Assembly (NCBI RefSeq): GCF_019312585.1
Contig: NZ_JAHWDP010000001.1
Span: 372,001-436,000, forward strand
DNA length: 64,000 nucleotides
Source of the DNA: Halomarinibacterium sedimenti
Lineage (GTDB): Bacteria; Bacteroidota; Bacteroidia; Flavobacteriales; Flavobacteriaceae
Direction of reading: 5' to 3'
The notes under the pieces were generated by a model. That model was not told the DNA's origin and did no database searches. It was given only the letters and a program-made list of their open reading frames with translations. This document shows positions 1-9,472 of the stretch, one piece after another. Every line of letters begins with the position of its first letter. Within the stretch, counting starts at the first letter, position 1. The position numbers and the translations under genes are program-made.

Positions 1-602
1 CCATAGGTATTGGAGTAGATATTATGCAACCAAAAGGAAATATGGTCATAGACATTGGAGGAGGTACTACCGAAATTGCTGTCATTGCTCTGGGTGGAAT
101 TGTTTGTGATAAATCGGTAAAGATTGCTGGAGACGTTTTTACAAATGATATAGTGTATTATATGCGGACACAACATAATTTGTATGTAGGTGAACGCACT
201 GCAGAAAAAATTAAAATACAAATTGGTGCCGCAACTGAAGATTTAGAATTGCCACCAGAGGAAATGGACGTGCAAGGACGTGATTTACTTACAGGAAAGC
301 CAAAACAAGTACAAACTTCCTATCGTGAAATTGCAAAGGCCTTAGACAAATCCATTTTACGAATTGAAGATGCTGTTATGGAGACCTTGTCACAAACCCC
401 ACCAGAATTAGCCGCCGATATCTACAATACAGGAATTTATCTTGCTGGTGGAGGATCGATGCTTCGTGGACTTGATAAGCGACTTTCTCAAAAAACAGAT
501 CTTCCAGTTTATATTGCCGAAGACCCATTACGCGCGGTAGTTCGTGGAACAGGAATTTGTTTAAAAAACCTTTCAAAATACAAGAGTGTATTGATTAAAT
601 AA
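1..602 (+). CDS. mreB: rod shape-determining protein MreB, C-terminal part (5' end cut by window)
   Basis: This is the C-terminal ~199 residues of the bacterial actin homologue MreB, which forms membrane-bound filaments that direct lateral cell-wall synthesis. The frame is open from the first base (codons from position 3), so the start lies outside the window. Visible actin-fold motifs are the phosphate-2 loop (DIGGGTTEIAV, early in the fragment) and the adenosine loop (AGGGSMLRGLDKRL, near the end). The family is about 340 residues, so roughly 140 are missing. It is followed after 13 bp by mreC and heads the mre-pbp2-rodA operon. Identification is secure from both motifs and gene order. Confidence 0.96.
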   Translation, partial: IGIGVDIMQPKGNMVIDIGGGTTEIAVIALGGIVCDKSVKIAGDVFTNDIVYYMRTQHNLYVGERTAEKIKIQIGAATEDLELPPEEMDVQGRDLLTGKPKQVQTSYREIAKALDKSILRIEDAVMETLSQTPPELAADIYNTGIYLAGGGSMLRGLDKRLSQKTDLPVYIAEDPLRAVVRGTGICLKNLSKYKSVLIK

Positions 603-615
603 GAAATAACGTAGA

Positions 616-1446
616 ATGCAACAGATTATCTATTTCTTTATTCGGAATAAAAATTTCCTGTTGTTTTTTGTTCTTTTTTTAATTTCTGTTTTTCTCACTA
701 TCAACTCACATTCGTATCACAAAAACCAATATGTAAATTCTGCCAATTTTATTTCGGGTGGAGTTTTTTCGGTTAAAAGTTCCATTACAGATTATTTCGA
801 TTTAAAAGATCAAAATCAAAAACTCACCGAGGAGAACAGATTACTTCGTTTACATCTTCAAAATATTGAAGAAACAATACCTGCCTTAGATTCCATTCAA
901 CCTGTTAACGATAGTGTTTTTTCAATAGTTGGGGCGAAAGTGATTAATAATAGTTATTCAAAAACTAAAAACCAATTAACCATCAATAAAGGTTCTGCGG
1001 ACGATGTGGTAATTGATATGGGGGTTATTTCTTCGGAAGGTGTCGTGGGAATTGTAAGTCATACGTCTAAGAATTTTGCTTCGGTGCAATCTATTTTAAA
1101 TTCGAATAGTCAAGTTGCTGCCAAGTTTAAAAAATCGAATCATTTTGGTACTATGATATGGGATGGCAAAAACCCTAATGTTGTTCAGTTAAAGGAAATA
1201 CCAAGAGTTGCGAATGTGGCTTTAGGCGACACTATTGTAACCGATGGTAGGTCCACTATTTTCCCTGAAGGTGTCATGATTGGTACGGTTAAAGATTTTG
1301 TCATTGAAGATGTGGGAGATTATTATAATATTAGTATCGATCTATTTACAGACATGACAAGTTTGAAACACGTTTATCTTATCGCTCGAAAGGATGCAAA
1401 AGAAATAAAGGAACTGGAAAAAGAAGCGACCCATGTGGAACAATGA
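616..1446 (+). CDS. mreC: rod shape-determining protein MreC
   Basis: MreC is a periplasmic scaffold of the elongasome that activates PBP2-RodA. The 276-residue protein has one N-terminal membrane helix (about residues 10-28), a coiled-coil stretch (about 60-90, KLTEENRLLRLHLQNIEE) and then the beta-rich MreC domain with the family-typical GVVGIVS segment. This matches the family's length and layout. The start codon is 13 bp after the mreB stop, and the 3' end overlaps mreD by 14 bp, indicating translational coupling. Confidence 0.95.
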   Translation: MQQIIYFFIRNKNFLLFFVLFLISVFLTINSHSYHKNQYVNSANFISGGVFSVKSSITDYFDLKDQNQKLTEENRLLRLHLQNIEETIPALDSIQPVNDSVFSIVGAKVINNSYSKTKNQLTINKGSADDVVIDMGVISSEGVVGIVSHTSKNFASVQSILNSNSQVAAKFKKSNHFGTMIWDGKNPNVVQLKEIPRVANVALGDTIVTDGRSTIFPEGVMIGTVKDFVIEDVGDYYNISIDLFTDMTSLKHVYLIARKDAKEIKELEKEATHVEQ

Positions 1447-1942
1447 AATTTTAATTAATACGGCGCGTTTTCTTGTATTGATTCTACTTCAAGTAGTTCT
1501 TTTGGACCACATAAACTTTTTAGGGTATGTAAATCCGTATTTGTATATCTACTTCATTCTATTGTACCCATTAACAGGAAACAAAAGCTTACTGATTCTT
1601 TTAAGTTTTTTACTGGGTTTAAGTGTAGACATGTTTAATAACTCTGGAGGTATCCATGCGGGAGCCTCTGTTTTTATTGCTTGGATACGTCCTTTGGTTT
1701 TAAAATATTCCTTTGGGGTAAGTTATGAATACAATACAGTAAAGATTAATACGGCAAGTTTTTCTCAACAACTCGTTTTTATAGTGAGTATGGTTTTTAT
1801 ACATCACCTAATACTTTTCTCTCTTGAGATTTTTAACACAAGCCAAATACTTTTCATCTTAAAATCCACGTTATTTTCTGGGATATTCACTACTATTATT
1901 ATTTTTTGTACCCTTTATTTATTTGGTAAGAGAAGTTTATGA
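1433..1942 (+). CDS. mreD: rod shape-determining protein MreD
   Basis: This small, very hydrophobic 169-residue protein has about five predicted membrane helices. MreD is the poorly conserved integral-membrane member of the elongasome. Assignment rests on size, hydrophobicity and its position between mreC and pbp2, with overlapping ends on both sides (14 bp with mreC, 4 bp ATGA with pbp2). The motif LGLSVDMFNNSGGIHAGAS is typical of flavobacterial MreD. Confidence 0.9.
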   Translation: MWNNEILINTARFLVLILLQVVLLDHINFLGYVNPYLYIYFILLYPLTGNKSLLILLSFLLGLSVDMFNNSGGIHAGASVFIAWIRPLVLKYSFGVSYEYNTVKINTASFSQQLVFIVSMVFIHHLILFSLEIFNTSQILFILKSTLFSGIFTTIIIFCTLYLFGKRSL

Positions 1943-3804
1943 GAAAACTATTACTGCTTTCTATAGTTTTAATAACAGGGGTTGTATTTGCAGCACGACT
2001 TTTCTATCTTCAAATTTACGATACCAGCTACCAAAAGCTTTCTGAAAATAACGCTGTAAAAGTAGTTTACAACTATCCTCAGAGAGGGTATATTTTTGAC
2101 AGAAAAGGGAATCTATTGGTGTCTAACCAACCTTCCTACGATGTCATGGTTATTCCCAAAGATGTGAAACCCCTTGACACTCTAGAATTTTGTAAACTTC
2201 TTAAAATTGAGAAAGAAGACTTCAAAAGAATTCTGGAAAAAGCTTGGGTATATTCACCCAGAATAGCTCAGGTATTTATTCCGCAACTTACCAAAAGCGA
2301 ATATGCTGCCTTGTCGGAAAAAATGTATAAATATCGGGGGTTTTATATTCAAAAACGATCGTTGCGTAATTATCACGTGAGACATTCTTCCAATGTGTTG
2401 GGATACATTTCTGAAGTTAATGAACGTATTATTAAGCAAAATCCTTATTACCAAATGGGAGAACTCATTGGGATGGGTGGTGTTGAAAAACAATATGAAG
2501 AAGTATTACGAGGTACAAAAGGGGTAAAATATATTCAAAAAGATCGATTTAATAGGGATATTGGCCCCTATAAAGAAGGAATTTTTGATACCCTACCTAC
2601 ACGTGGTAACGACATTATGCTTACGATTGATGCAGATCTCCAGCAGTATGGAGAAGAATTAATGATAAACAAAAGAGGAGGTATTGTAGCTTTAGAGCCA
2701 AAAACTGGTGAAATTTTGGCCTTGGTGGCAGCACCCAATTACGACCCTGCGCTTTTGGTAGGAAGAGATCGTTCAAAAAACTTCACCAAGTTATACTATG
2801 ACACTATCGCCAAACCCCTTTTTGATAGGGTATTACAGGGCGAATACCCACCAGGATCCCCTTTTAAAACTCTTACTGCCTTAATAGGTCTACAAGAGGG
2901 TGTAATTGATTTGGATGAACGCGTCTACTGTCATGGTGGTTATCGCTATGGAAATAGAACCCTAGGGTGTCACCATCACAGTACACCACTAAGTTTAATT
3001 CCTGGAATAGCCAATTCTTGCAATGCCTATTTTGCTACGGTTTATAGAAGAACCATAGATAAATATCCCACACCTCAAGAAGGAATTGACCATTGGAGAG
3101 AGCATTTGGTAAGTTTTGGACTCGGGAATTATTTAGGGTATGATCTCCCCGCTGGAAATAAAGGTCTAATTCCAGATAGTGATTATTATAATAGAGCATA
3201 TCAATATCCAAAATACAAATGGTATACTCCTGCCACCATTTCAAATTCCATAGGGCAAGGAGAGGTTTCATTAACCCCAATGCAAATGGTCAACTTTACG
3301 GCTGCCATTGCCAATAGAGGGTATTATTACAAACCTCACATTATTAAAAACATCGTTGGAGCCGATAGTATTCCTGAAAAATACACTGTTAAAAATTACA
3401 CCACTATTGACCCAGAATACTTTGAACCAGTAATTCAAGGAATGTTTGATGTATATAATTATGGAACAGCCTCCCATCTTAAAATTCCAGGTATCGAAAT
3501 TTGCGGAAAAACAGGAACAGCAGAAAATTATATTCGGGTAAACGGAAAACGAATGCAATTAACAGACCATTCGGTATTTGTGGCTTTTGCCCCCAAAGAT
3601 GATCCAAAAATAGCAATTGCTGTGTTTGTTGAAAATGGTTATTGGGGCTCGCGCTGGGCGGGTAAAATTGCAAGTTTACTAATTGAAAAATACCTTAAGG
3701 GAGAAATTACCAGGAAGGACCTTGAAAACTTTGTTCTTAGTGGCAGTTTAATGGATGAATATAGTAAACCCTATAGTGGTGAACCTTTTAAAATCAATCA
3801 GTGA
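1939..3804 (+). CDS. mrdA: penicillin-binding protein 2 (elongasome transpeptidase)
   Basis: This class B PBP cross-links peptidoglycan during cell elongation, in complex with RodA. The 621-residue protein has an N-terminal signal anchor (about 4-24), a pedestal/dimerisation region and a C-terminal transpeptidase domain. Active-site motifs are visible: SxxK at S307-K310 (in PPGSPFK, where many homologues have PPGSTFK), SxN at S360-N362 and KTG at K524-G526 (GKTGTAEN). The length is normal for PBP2. The gene overlaps mreD (ATGA) and rodA (TGATG), so it is co-translated with both. Confidence 0.95.
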   Translation: MRKLLLLSIVLITGVVFAARLFYLQIYDTSYQKLSENNAVKVVYNYPQRGYIFDRKGNLLVSNQPSYDVMVIPKDVKPLDTLEFCKLLKIEKEDFKRILEKAWVYSPRIAQVFIPQLTKSEYAALSEKMYKYRGFYIQKRSLRNYHVRHSSNVLGYISEVNERIIKQNPYYQMGELIGMGGVEKQYEEVLRGTKGVKYIQKDRFNRDIGPYKEGIFDTLPTRGNDIMLTIDADLQQYGEELMINKRGGIVALEPKTGEILALVAAPNYDPALLVGRDRSKNFTKLYYDTIAKPLFDRVLQGEYPPGSPFKTLTALIGLQEGVIDLDERVYCHGGYRYGNRTLGCHHHSTPLSLIPGIANSCNAYFATVYRRTIDKYPTPQEGIDHWREHLVSFGLGNYLGYDLPAGNKGLIPDSDYYNRAYQYPKYKWYTPATISNSIGQGEVSLTPMQMVNFTAAIANRGYYYKPHIIKNIVGADSIPEKYTVKNYTTIDPEYFEPVIQGMFDVYNYGTASHLKIPGIEICGKTGTAENYIRVNGKRMQLTDHSVFVAFAPKDDPKIAIAVFVENGYWGSRWAGKIASLLIEKYLKGEITRKDLENFVLSGSLMDEYSKPYSGEPFKINQ

Positions 3805-5063
3805 TGGGAGATTATAAAAGAAATGTGCAGTTAGATTGGTTAACGATTTTTTCATACTTAGCGTTAGTTTTTATAGGTTGGATTAATATTTATTCTGCTT
3901 CCCTTAGTGAATCATCTCAAGGGTTTTTTGATTTTAATCAGATATATTTTAAACAGCTAGTATTTATAGTAACAAGTTTAGGGCTTATCATTTTTATTTT
4001 GGCATTAGATTCAAAGTTTTATGAACGCTTTTCTAGTATTATATACTTAGTGTCATTAGCTTCGTTGTTAGGGCTATTTATTTTCGGAAAAAATGTAAAT
4101 GGCGCTACATCTTGGTATTCATTTGGCTCCATTGGGCTTCAACCAAGTGAGTTTGCTAAAGCCGCCACGGCTTTGGCATTAGGAAAATATGTGAGTGATA
4201 TTCAAACTAATATGAAGGAATTGAAACATCAGCTTCGCACCTTTCTTATTATAGCATTACCTGCATTATTTATTATTCCGCAACCTGATCCCGGAAGCGC
4301 TTTGGTATATGCTGCTTTTGTTTTTCCATTATACCGTGAAGGGCTTAACTACATTTTTGTGCTTATTGGTTTTATTGCCGCGTTATTATTTGTAGGAACC
4401 TTACTCATTGGCATTCAATGGATGATATTAATAATCTTCATCGTTTTAACCATAATTCTTTTAAAGAAGAAAAAAAGAAATCGAATTAAGTGGTCTCAAT
4501 ATGCCATTATTGCTGCAGCCTGTATAGGATTTACATTTTCGGTGAGTTATGTTTTCAACACCGTTTTTGAACAACGCCATAGAGATCGTTTTAATATTGT
4601 TTTAGGAAAGGAAGTTGACGAAAAGGGCATTGGATACAATACCAACCAGAGTGAAATTGCGATTGGCAGTGGTAGTTGGACAGGAAAGGGATGGCTTCAA
4701 GGAACGCAAACAAAAGGAAACTTTGTACCAGAACAACACACCGATTATATTTTTAGTACCATTGGTGAAGAATGGGGCTTTCTTGGTTCCATTACGGTAG
4801 TAGGTCTATTTGTATTTTTAATTATTCGTCTTTTAATTTTGGCTGAAAGACAAAAAAGCACCTTCGGAAGAGTTTACGGATATGGCGTCGCTTCCATCCT
4901 ATTTTTTCACTTTTTTGTGAATGTGGGAATGGTAACTGGATTGTTTCCAACTATCGGAATTCCATTGCCTTTTATTAGCTATGGAGGTTCCAGCCTTTGG
5001 GGGTTTACTATTTTACTGTTTATTTTTGTGAAGTTAGATGCGTCTAATTACATCAACCGATAA
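3804..5063 (+). CDS. rodA: rod shape-determining protein RodA (SEDS peptidoglycan glycosyltransferase)
   Basis: RodA polymerises lipid II into glycan strands and is the partner of PBP2. The 419-residue protein is polytopic (about ten membrane helices) with the SEDS signature (GSGSWTGKGWLQGTQTKGN followed by EQHTDYIFS; D314 corresponds to the essential SEDS aspartate). I place the start at the ATG at 3804, overlapping the pbp2 stop as TGATG; a GTG three bases upstream would add one residue. The last 13 codons, including the stop, are echoed about 150 bp downstream by a second, synonymously diverged copy (see 5175-5216). Confidence 0.95.
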   Translation: MGDYKRNVQLDWLTIFSYLALVFIGWINIYSASLSESSQGFFDFNQIYFKQLVFIVTSLGLIIFILALDSKFYERFSSIIYLVSLASLLGLFIFGKNVNGATSWYSFGSIGLQPSEFAKAATALALGKYVSDIQTNMKELKHQLRTFLIIALPALFIIPQPDPGSALVYAAFVFPLYREGLNYIFVLIGFIAALLFVGTLLIGIQWMILIIFIVLTIILLKKKKRNRIKWSQYAIIAAACIGFTFSVSYVFNTVFEQRHRDRFNIVLGKEVDEKGIGYNTNQSEIAIGSGSWTGKGWLQGTQTKGNFVPEQHTDYIFSTIGEEWGFLGSITVVGLFVFLIIRLLILAERQKSTFGRVYGYGVASILFFHFFVNVGMVTGLFPTIGIPLPFISYGGSSLWGFTILLFIFVKLDASNYINR

Positions 5064-5111
5064 AGGGAGGAAAATCGAAAATTGTTAATCACTCCTGGGG
5101 TGGCGAACAAC

Positions 5112-5146
5112 TTATTTTTTGTAGTTTCTTTGAATACAAAAAATAA
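5112..5146. repeat. 12-bp perfect inverted repeat between rodA and the rodA remnant
   Basis: TTATTTTTTGTA (5112-5123) and its exact reverse complement TACAAAAAATAA (5135-5146) flank an 11-base loop. The arms continue as caa/ttg with one bulged base. The stem is pure A/T apart from one G-C pair. It could act as a weak bidirectional terminator for the convergent rodA and nuclease genes. Confidence 0.6.
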
Positions 5147-5174
5147 TTGTGAAGGCGTAATTAAACTGCGTTGT

Positions 5175-5216
5175 TTTTTTGTGAAGCTCGACGCATCCAA
5201 TTATATCAATCGCTAG
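5175..5216 (+). pseudogene. 3'-terminal remnant of a second rodA allele
   Basis: Read in frame, these bases encode FFVKLDASNYINR and a stop, the same C-terminus as the intact rodA (IFVKLDASNYINR, 5022-5063). The DNA differs at many third positions (tta/ctc, gat/gac, gcg/gca, tct/tcc, tac/tat, aac/aat, cga/cgc, taa/tag), yet from the second residue on every change is synonymous. Upstream of 5175 the similarity stops. The remnant's stop codon overlaps the nuclease stop on the other strand (ctag at 5213-5216). The pattern looks like the stump of a former resident rodA left behind when a related allele replaced the rest. Confidence 0.75.
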
Positions 5217-6028
5217 CGTTTTCCCCAGCCTTTTAAGTCTGTACTTGCTTCCAATTTCTCCTCAATTGAATCTGGTAAAGAAGAGAAGAAATCGATACCC
5301 GTTTTTGCTTCAATGTCATCAACGGGAACAACAAATTCATAAAATGATTCATTTGTAGCTTTATTCGGAATTAAGAAAGCCAACACTTTGAAGTTTCCAT
5401 CTGAGGCATCTAAGATAATTTTATAAAATTCTTCTGGAACTGAAACATTCTCATCCCCAATGGTTGGTAAAGCCTCTTTTAAAACACCGCCCGTTACTAC
5501 ATAAACTCCATCATACTTTTTTGCCCAATAGCGCACCTTTTGTTCTAAAAAGTTCCAAACTCCAGAATTAAATTCTCTATCCTGCGGACTTATATTACTT
5601 GTTAAAAAGGTTTCGTGATAGGCTTCGTAAGAGAATCGTCTATCTCCTGCTGGACAAAGGTGTCCCCTATCAAATCCGGAATTCTTATAATTTCGATAAT
5701 CAGCGGAACCCGTTTTCACTTCTCTATCTTCCACAAAATATGGCCTTTCAAATTCATTATTTGAAAGATGAGATTGTGAAAGCTCGTAGGCTACCCATTC
5801 TGCCTGTTCGTGAACTTCGGAATAAGACAACGTAAAAAAACCATGAGTGACAATAGCACCCGTGGTAGAAGTAGGCAAAAGGTTTTCAGAAAATTCTTGA
5901 GAAGATTCAACCAAAACTTTTGACGTATCTGGGTACGCTTCTGTTTGCTTGTTTACATATTTTTCAGCAAAATAAAGAATAGCAACTACTAGAATGGTTA
6001 AAATTGGATATAGGTATCTTCTATTCAT
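5213..6028 (-). CDS. DNA/RNA non-specific endonuclease (NUC1 family), membrane-anchored or secreted
   Basis: The 271-residue protein belongs to the beta-beta-alpha-metal nuclease family of Serratia nuclease. It carries the DRGH motif at 120-123 (catalytic H123) and the downstream SNISPQ...FNSGVW segment, where N154 matches the Mg2+-ligand asparagine. An N-terminal hydrophobic helix (about 5-21) points to export or membrane anchoring. It probably degrades extracellular or periplasmic nucleic acid. It converges on rodA, and its stop overlaps the rodA remnant. The start is 3 bp after the stop of the upstream permease gene on the same strand. Confidence 0.9.
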   Translation of the reverse strand: MNRRYLYPILTILVVAILYFAEKYVNKQTEAYPDTSKVLVESSQEFSENLLPTSTTGAIVTHGFFTLSYSEVHEQAEWVAYELSQSHLSNNEFERPYFVEDREVKTGSADYRNYKNSGFDRGHLCPAGDRRFSYEAYHETFLTSNISPQDREFNSGVWNFLEQKVRYWAKKYDGVYVVTGGVLKEALPTIGDENVSVPEEFYKIILDASDGNFKVLAFLIPNKATNESFYEFVVPVDDIEAKTGIDFFSSLPDSIEEKLEASTDLKGWGKR

Positions 6029-6031
6029 AGA

Positions 6032-7135
6032 TTAATTCTTCACATCTAGCACATCTCGTAAGGCATTTCCCATGAGCATAAAGGCTGTAACTAAACTCAT
6101 TATGGCAATCCCAGGAATAATGGCTAAATAAGGCTTCCCTAAAATAATATAGGAGTAGTGATCTTTAATAATTCCACCCCAACTTGGCATTGGAGGTTGT
6201 GCACCGATACCTAAGAAACTCAATCCGCTTTCAATTAAAATAGCACCAGCAAAATTGGCTGCTGAAATGATAATTACAGGAGCTAAACTGTTTGGTAAAA
6301 TATGGTTTGTAATAATACGCCAATGACTAAATCCTAAGGACTTGGCAGCCGTTACATATTGCATTTGTTTCACACCCATTACCTGCCCCCTAACGACACG
6401 AGCCACCTCAACCCACATGGTAAGTCCAACGGCTATGAATACTTGCCAAAATCCTTTCCCCAACGCTAGCGTAATGGCAATAACCAATAGTAAGGTTGGA
6501 ATAGACCATGTAACATTAATGAGCCACATGATGGCCGCATCTACTCTTCCTCCAAAATAACCCGCTGTGGCTCCTAAAGTTATCCCTATAATTAGAGAAA
6601 TAAACACCGCCACAAAACCAATAGCTAGCGATATTCTTATTCCAATAAGCATTCTACTTAACAAATCACGGCCATATTTATCGGTGCCTAAAATGAATTT
6701 TTTTTCTGAAATATATTTTGAAGGAATTTCTTCAGCTTTAGTTACATTATTGAATGATGATAAGGGATATGCCTTATTTAAACCCGCTGTTCCATCTGAA
6801 GTATATTCGGTGATTTCTATACCATTTTCCAGTATTTTATAATCTGAAATTGGAATTTCGGTATCTGTCGTCTTTTTTCCGAAGAAAAAAATGGATAACC
6901 CACTTTGACTGACTTCATTGGAAGGCAATGTTAGCATCTTCACTTTAAAACCCGGTGGTTTTGAATGAATGGAAAGGTGCATTTGATTTGCATTTTGAGA
7001 ATTGTCTGGAGCTAAAGCATATGCAAAAATGGCAATCAAAACACAAATCATTAAAAATGAAAAACTAAAAACGCCCCAAAAGTTTTTCTTAAACTTTTGG
7101 AGCGCTATATTTCCCAATGATTTGGAAGGGACCAT
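6032..7135 (-). CDS. ABC transporter permease, OppC/DppC type
   Basis: The 367-residue inner-membrane permease has an N-terminal OppC-like helix (about 20-40), a long periplasmic insert and a C-terminal BPD_transp_1 domain with about five helices. The EAA loop that contacts the ATPase is visible (AAKSLGFSHWRIITNHILPN). Relatives import oligopeptides. No partner permease, binding protein or ATPase is nearby, so these must be encoded elsewhere. The start codon lies 4 bp after the stop of the upstream protease gene on the same strand, so the two may be co-transcribed. The substrate cannot be told from sequence. Confidence 0.85.
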   Translation of the reverse strand: MVPSKSLGNIALQKFKKNFWGVFSFSFLMICVLIAIFAYALAPDNSQNANQMHLSIHSKPPGFKVKMLTLPSNEVSQSGLSIFFFGKKTTDTEIPISDYKILENGIEITEYTSDGTAGLNKAYPLSSFNNVTKAEEIPSKYISEKKFILGTDKYGRDLLSRMLIGIRISLAIGFVAVFISLIIGITLGATAGYFGGRVDAAIMWLINVTWSIPTLLLVIAITLALGKGFWQVFIAVGLTMWVEVARVVRGQVMGVKQMQYVTAAKSLGFSHWRIITNHILPNSLAPVIIISAANFAGAILIESGLSFLGIGAQPPMPSWGGIIKDHYSYIILGKPYLAIIPGIAIMSLVTAFMLMGNALRDVLDVKN

Positions 7136-7139
7136 AGGT

Positions 7140-9317
7140 TTAGTTTTTAATCTTGGCCACTTTTCCGTTTCTAATGTTATTAAGTTTTAAATCTTCAAGA
7201 ACATTTACGGCTTCTTCAACATAAATATCTTTTGCTAAGCTTTTATGCCATCTTTTTCTTTTTTCCTGAAGTGTAGTATCTTGTTTCATCAAGGCTATTT
7301 CACCTGGAAGTGAACGATAATTTAATTTATTATCATATTCCCCAATGGCATCAAACCTCTTGGTTTCCTCTTTACGTTTTTCAATATCCGCGGCATATTT
7401 TTCAAAATTAAGTGTCACGAAATTTTCATCTCTAGATCTCTTAATATACTTCGCATTTTCGTCGATTAACCGAAGCTGCTCACTTTTTGCCATGCGTTCT
7501 TTACTTCTATTAATAGTTCCTTCATAATCGATGTAGCCATCCCAAACTTTATAGTTAGCGGGGCTTATTTTGTCGTAAGGCAGCGGATTGTCATAATCTC
7601 TTTCTCCTATTTCAATATAGCTATACCGGTCTGGCATCACCACATCACTTTTTACACCTTCAAGTTGTGTAGAACCTCCATTCACTCGATAAAACTTTTG
7701 AGTGGTCAATTTTAATGCACCCATATCTCCCATATCATTCTGGCGCAACCATTGGTTAAGATCAATCATATTTTGCACCGTACCCTTTCCATAGGATTGT
7801 ACACTCCCAATAATAATCCCCCTTTTATAATCTTGCATTGCTGCAGCTAGGATTTCAGAAGCTGACGCAGATAATTCATTCACTAATATTACTAATGGGC
7901 CGTCCCAAACTATTTCTTCATTTTCATCTTCCAGCACTTCCTTCTTTTTTCCACCAGAAGCTACTTGCACCACAGGACCATCCTTTATAAACAATCCCGC
8001 AATATCTACAGCTGTACGTAAAGATCCTCCTCCATTATCGCGAAGATCCAAAACCAAACCTTCCATGCCTTCGGCTTTTAGGTTTTCAATTTCCTTTTTT
8101 ACATCAGTAGCAGAATTACGTTCGCCATAATCTTTCATATCGAAATAAAATGCTGGAAGATTTATAAGTCCAAACTTTTTATCTTCCTTTTCAATTAGCG
8201 TAGATTTTGCATAGGTTTCTTCAAGTTCTACCACATCTCTAGTAATGGTTTCCTCTTCTATGGTTCCATCTACTCGTTTTACAGTTAAGGTCACCTTAGT
8301 TCCTTTGGGACCTTTAATGAGTTTTACCGCATCATCCACTCGCATTCCCACAATACTTACGGGTTCCTTTTCATCTTCTTGCTTCACTTTTAAAATAGCA
8401 TCTCCTACCTCCATATGCTCACCCCGCCAAACAGGACCTCCACTGATTACCTCAACAATTGTGATATAATCATTTTTCTTCTGAAGTCTCGCGCCAATAC
8501 CTTCTAACTTACCACTCATTCGCAAATCGAAACGATCACGATCTGGGGGTGCAAAATAATTGGTATGAGGGTCGAATTCTTCAACTACAGTGTTTAAGAA
8601 TACTGCAAAATAATCTTTGCGCTCAAGGTCATTTGTGAAATCATAATAATCATCTAAAGCAGTCATAGAGGTTTGACGCGCTTTAGCTTCCATTTCTTCA
8701 AGAGTTAGTTTTGCGTTATCACTTTCTATGTAGGCTTCACCTTTTTCTTCAGCTTCCTTTTTCTTTTTAGGAGCGTTATTTTTCTCCTCAACTAAGTCAT
8801 AATAATTAGAAATCGTTGAAAATTTAAGTTGTTGTCTCCAACGCTCTTTTAATTCTTCTTTTGAAGTGGCATAAGGAAGCTTATCGTAATCCACATTAAT
8901 TCTTTCATCAACGGTGTAATCGAAAGGCTCGCTTAAAATCTCCTTGTAATACCCTTTAGATTCTTCAGCACGCTGCATATATCTATCATATACCACACTA
9001 AAAAAAGTGAGTTCTTTACTTCGAATTTGATCATCAATTTCAGTTTCGTAAACGCTAAATTCTTCCAAGTCTGAAGCTAAAAAATAGCGCTTTAATGGGT
9101 CCATAGCCTCGATAAAGTCTTTGTAGACTCCAGCAGAAAAGACATTGTCCATTTCTTTTGGATCATAATGCCCTTTTTCTAGCACATAAGTAATTAAATC
9201 TACTAGTAATTTGTCCTTCTCAGGATCGTTAAATTCTTTTGAAGTAAAACTGCATGAGGCCACAGCCACAAATACAGCAAGTAATAAAATTTTGAAATTC
9301 TTTTGCATAAAACTCAT
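7140..9317 (-). CDS. prc: carboxy-terminal (tail-specific) protease Prc, S41 family, lipoprotein
   Basis: This 725-residue periplasmic serine protease cleaves proteins from exposed C-termini. It has an N-terminal lipobox (VASCSF, Cys22), an N-terminal Tsp domain, a PDZ domain (about 262-350), the S41 core and a C-terminal Tsp-type domain. The catalytic triad can be placed by alignment to E. coli Tsp: S485 in SASASE, D496 in MQDY and K511 in YGKGTVQ. Length and layout match long Prc/Tsp proteins rather than short CtpA types. It is divergent from surE. Confidence 0.93.
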   Translation of the reverse strand: MSFMQKNFKILLLAVFVAVASCSFTSKEFNDPEKDKLLVDLITYVLEKGHYDPKEMDNVFSAGVYKDFIEAMDPLKRYFLASDLEEFSVYETEIDDQIRSKELTFFSVVYDRYMQRAEESKGYYKEILSEPFDYTVDERINVDYDKLPYATSKEELKERWRQQLKFSTISNYYDLVEEKNNAPKKKKEAEEKGEAYIESDNAKLTLEEMEAKARQTSMTALDDYYDFTNDLERKDYFAVFLNTVVEEFDPHTNYFAPPDRDRFDLRMSGKLEGIGARLQKKNDYITIVEVISGGPVWRGEHMEVGDAILKVKQEDEKEPVSIVGMRVDDAVKLIKGPKGTKVTLTVKRVDGTIEEETITRDVVELEETYAKSTLIEKEDKKFGLINLPAFYFDMKDYGERNSATDVKKEIENLKAEGMEGLVLDLRDNGGGSLRTAVDIAGLFIKDGPVVQVASGGKKKEVLEDENEEIVWDGPLVILVNELSASASEILAAAMQDYKRGIIIGSVQSYGKGTVQNMIDLNQWLRQNDMGDMGALKLTTQKFYRVNGGSTQLEGVKSDVVMPDRYSYIEIGERDYDNPLPYDKISPANYKVWDGYIDYEGTINRSKERMAKSEQLRLIDENAKYIKRSRDENFVTLNFEKYAADIEKRKEETKRFDAIGEYDNKLNYRSLPGEIALMKQDTTLQEKRKRWHKSLAKDIYVEEAVNVLEDLKLNNIRNGKVAKIKN

Positions 9318-9472
9318 AGCATCCTTTTTAAGACTTCTAAATTAGATAAAAAACCGTGCCAAGAAAGCATAATGATACTAATTTTTTGTTAAACCATTCT
9401 TCTAAAAAATTTAAAAATCAAAATTTAGAATTCAGGATTAATAACTGTATTTTTATGTCTTCAATAAATGCT

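Noticed and set aside
9356-9472. N-terminal extension of SurE
   Set aside because: The 39 extra residues do not resemble the family, and the start at 9473 gives the normal length and N-terminus.
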